Shown piece by piece: positions 62,695 to 64,000 of a stretch of 64,000 nt of DNA (positions within the stretch are counted from its first letter, which is position 1; each line of letters begins with the position of its first letter). The notes beneath the pieces are model-generated. The model was not told where the DNA came from and did no database searches. It saw only the letters and a program-made list of their open reading frames with translations. The stretch comes from CAYYKK01 sp046351395. GTDB taxonomy: Bacteria; Myxococcota_A; Polyangia; Polyangiales; Polyangiaceae. Location: positions 1 through 64,000 of the forward strand of contig JAXLYP010000016.1 in the NCBI GenBank assembly GCA_046351395.1. Reading direction: 5' to 3'. Position numbers and translations under genes: made by a program.

Positions 62695-63426
62695 ATGGCG
62701 GACGCTGCGGCGAACACGGAGTGGAAGGTCGGCGGGCACGGACCGATCGAGAAGCTCGCGGAGAACCTCTGGCGCGTCGAAGGCGACCTCCCGGGGATGC
62801 CGCTCAAGCGCGTCATGACGGTGGCGCGGCGGAGCGGGGGAGGGCTCGTCGTCCACAACGCGATCGCGCTCGACGACGCGAGCATGAAGGAGCTCGACGC
62901 GCTCGGTGACGTCGCCGAGATCATCGTCCCGAACGGCTATCACCGGCTCGACGCTCCGCGGTTCAAGGCGCGGTACCCGAAGGCGAAGGTGTTCGCGCCG
63001 GCCGGCGCCACGAAGAAAGTGTCGGACGTCGTCCCGGTCGACGGATCGTATGACGACCTCGCCCGGGAGGCCGGTCCCGACAGAGAGGTGGCGTTCGCCC
63101 ACCTCGACGGCACGCGCGAGGGCGAGGGGGTCATGACGGTGCGCTCGAAGGACGGCGTGACCCTCGTGTTCAACGACGCGATCTTCAACATGCCCCACGT
63201 GCCCGGCTTCCAGGGCTTCGTGCTGAAGAGCCTCACGAAGTCGACCGGGGGGCCGCGCGTCAGCCGCATCGGCAAGCTGTTCCTCGTGAAGGACAAGGCG
63301 GCGTTCAAGGCCGGGCTCGCCGTCCTCGCGGACACGCCCGGCCTCCGGCGCGTCGTGGTCTCCCACCACGAGATGATCACCTCCGACTGCGGTGACGCGA
63401 TCCGCGCCGCCGCGGCGACCGTCTAG
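62695..63426 (+). CDS. DUF4336 protein (metallo-beta-lactamase-like)
   Basis: A 243-residue protein of the DUF4336 family, a degenerate metallo-beta-lactamase fold. Conserved blocks are MTVARRSGGGLVVHNAIAL, IIVPNGYHRLDAPRFKARYP and VSHHEMITSD near the end, and VFNDAIFNMPHVPGF. The usual HxHxDH of the superfamily is reduced to single His positions, so it may not be catalytic or may use one metal. Function unknown. The gap to the methyltransferase is 11 bases, so both are probably co-expressed. It ends with a GC-rich stretch that is partly repeated downstream. Confidence 0.75.
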   Translation: MADAAANTEWKVGGHGPIEKLAENLWRVEGDLPGMPLKRVMTVARRSGGGLVVHNAIALDDASMKELDALGDVAEIIVPNGYHRLDAPRFKARYPKAKVFAPAGATKKVSDVVPVDGSYDDLAREAGPDREVAFAHLDGTREGEGVMTVRSKDGVTLVFNDAIFNMPHVPGFQGFVLKSLTKSTGGPRVSRIGKLFLVKDKAAFKAGLAVLADTPGLRRVVVSHHEMITSDCGDAIRAAAATV

Positions 63427-63474
63427 CGCCCCTGCCGGCGCGGACGCGCGACAGGAGCGCCGCGGCGACCGTCT
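63408..63474. repeat. 17-bp direct repeat at the 3' end of the DUF4336 gene
   Basis: CGCCGCGGCGACCGTCT is present at 63408-63424, covering the last codons of the gene, and again at 63458-63474 with a 50-bp offset. Between them GCGCCCCTG (63426-63434) and CAGGAGCGC (63452-63460) form a 9-bp inverted repeat with one mismatch, which could act in termination. It looks like a small local duplication. Confidence 0.5.
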
Positions 63475-63581
63475 CATGGGCGACTGCCGCCGTTCGGTGA
63501 CGCGACAGGGATCGCGCAAGGCCGCCTTCGACGCGCAGGAATTGGGTGCACCGTCGCGGGGCCTTGTATCCTCGTGGGACC

Positions 63582-64000
63582 ATGGCTCGTGCGTCCCGCG
63601 TCCCCGATGACGTTCCCACCTCGCTCCGGGATGCGGACGCGGGCGTCGACTCGATGGGGCGCCCCTTCTCGACGCTCCATGTCCTGCTCGCGACGCTCAA
63701 GAAGTCGCTCGTCGCGATCGCCGAGCGTCGGCCGGATCGCGCGACGCGCTGCGAGGCGCTCTCCGACGCCGCGATCGAGCGGGCCGGCTGCGAGCTCCAC
63801 CGCGCGCTCCTCGACCCGCGCCGGGAGTTCCACACGCACGACCACGTCCTCGGCTTGGTGGACCAGTGCGATCCCATCCAGACGCTCGCGGCGCTCTATC
63901 ACGATCTCGTGTACGTCCACGTCGACGCGCAGCGCGACGCGCGCGTCGCGGCGATCCTCGACCAGTACTTCGACGTGCGGGACACGCGACATCGCGTCCG
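63582..64000 (+). CDS. HD-like domain protein, 3' end outside window
   Basis: The frame starts at ATG 63582 (MARASRVPDDVPTSLRDADA) and stays open to the end of the window, 139 residues so far. A metal-binding-like pattern is visible: HTHDHVLGLVDQCDPIQ and then AALYHDLVYVHVD, matching the H...HD...D layout of HD-superfamily phosphohydrolases. The complete domain probably continues beyond the window, so the class is only suggested. No signal peptide; cytoplasmic. Confidence 0.6.
   Translation, partial: MARASRVPDDVPTSLRDADAGVDSMGRPFSTLHVLLATLKKSLVAIAERRPDRATRCEALSDAAIERAGCELHRALLDPRREFHTHDHVLGLVDQCDPIQTLAALYHDLVYVHVDAQRDARVAAILDQYFDVRDTRHRV

Overview
The window is very GC-rich DNA whose genes strongly prefer codons ending in G or C. 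Its gene content points to a myxobacterium of the class Polyangia (Myxococcota). The reasons are Pkn2-type Ser/Thr kinases with zinc-ribbon or FHA modules, an FHA-SpoIIE phosphatase, a MYXO-CTERM-like sorting tail on a secreted metallopeptidase, a DUF4215/fibro-slime protein, and about a dozen lipoproteins with Ser/Thr/Gly linkers after the lipobox. The organism is inferred from gene content alone. I see no tRNA, rRNA, CRISPR array, transposase or phage gene.

Layout. 1-5 kb: the 3' part of a PPP-family phosphoesterase gene, two broken small genes and a hybrid histidine kinase. 5-7.7 kb: a zinc-type oxidoreductase gene divergent from a LysR gene, plus a Cys-rich lipoprotein, all carrying frameshifts. 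7.8-12.5 kb: glyoxylate-shunt operon aceB-aceA with its own terminator, divergent from a RamB/ScfR-type regulator across an AT-rich control region. 12.6-26.4 kb: two Ser/Thr kinases, a secreted M36-like peptidase, lipoproteins, two sigma-70-like factors and a small Fe-S protein. 26.9-32.6 kb: flippase and UDP-glucose dehydrogenase for polysaccharide export, then an FHA-SpoIIE phosphatase. 32.7-36.5 kb: a beta-propeller protein gene and a GT-C-type membrane glycosyltransferase gene, both frameshifted. 36.5-37.7 kb: 1.1 kb without a convincing gene.

37.7-54.7 kb: an unrecognised helical protein, a dynamin-like GTPase, a small lipoprotein-like peptide coupled to a protein combining a PqqD/RRE-like domain, an HFCD flavoprotein and a methyltransferase, a DUF2231 plus FAD/Rieske pair, a PHM-like copper monooxygenase lipoprotein, a parvulin, a broken peroxiredoxin, an XRE-cupin regulator divergent from an SDR/QueA-like pair, and DUF2914 and DUF4215 proteins. 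54.8-64 kb: a GMC oxidoreductase, a DUF167 protein, an operon of reductase, MerR regulator and di-iron oxygenase, a gamma-glutamyltransferase, a methyltransferase, a DUF4336 protein and the start of an HD-like protein.

Two modules look the most worth pursuing: the RRE-like/HFCD/methyltransferase protein translationally coupled to a small secreted peptide (41.2-42.9 kb), and the self-contained reductase/MerR/AurF-like di-iron oxygenase operon (56.6-59.9 kb). A caution applies throughout. At least ten genes are interrupted by apparent one-base indels, and conserved coding sequence resumes in another frame each time. This looks more like sequence error than gene decay, so I give those genes as full spans and note the breaks.
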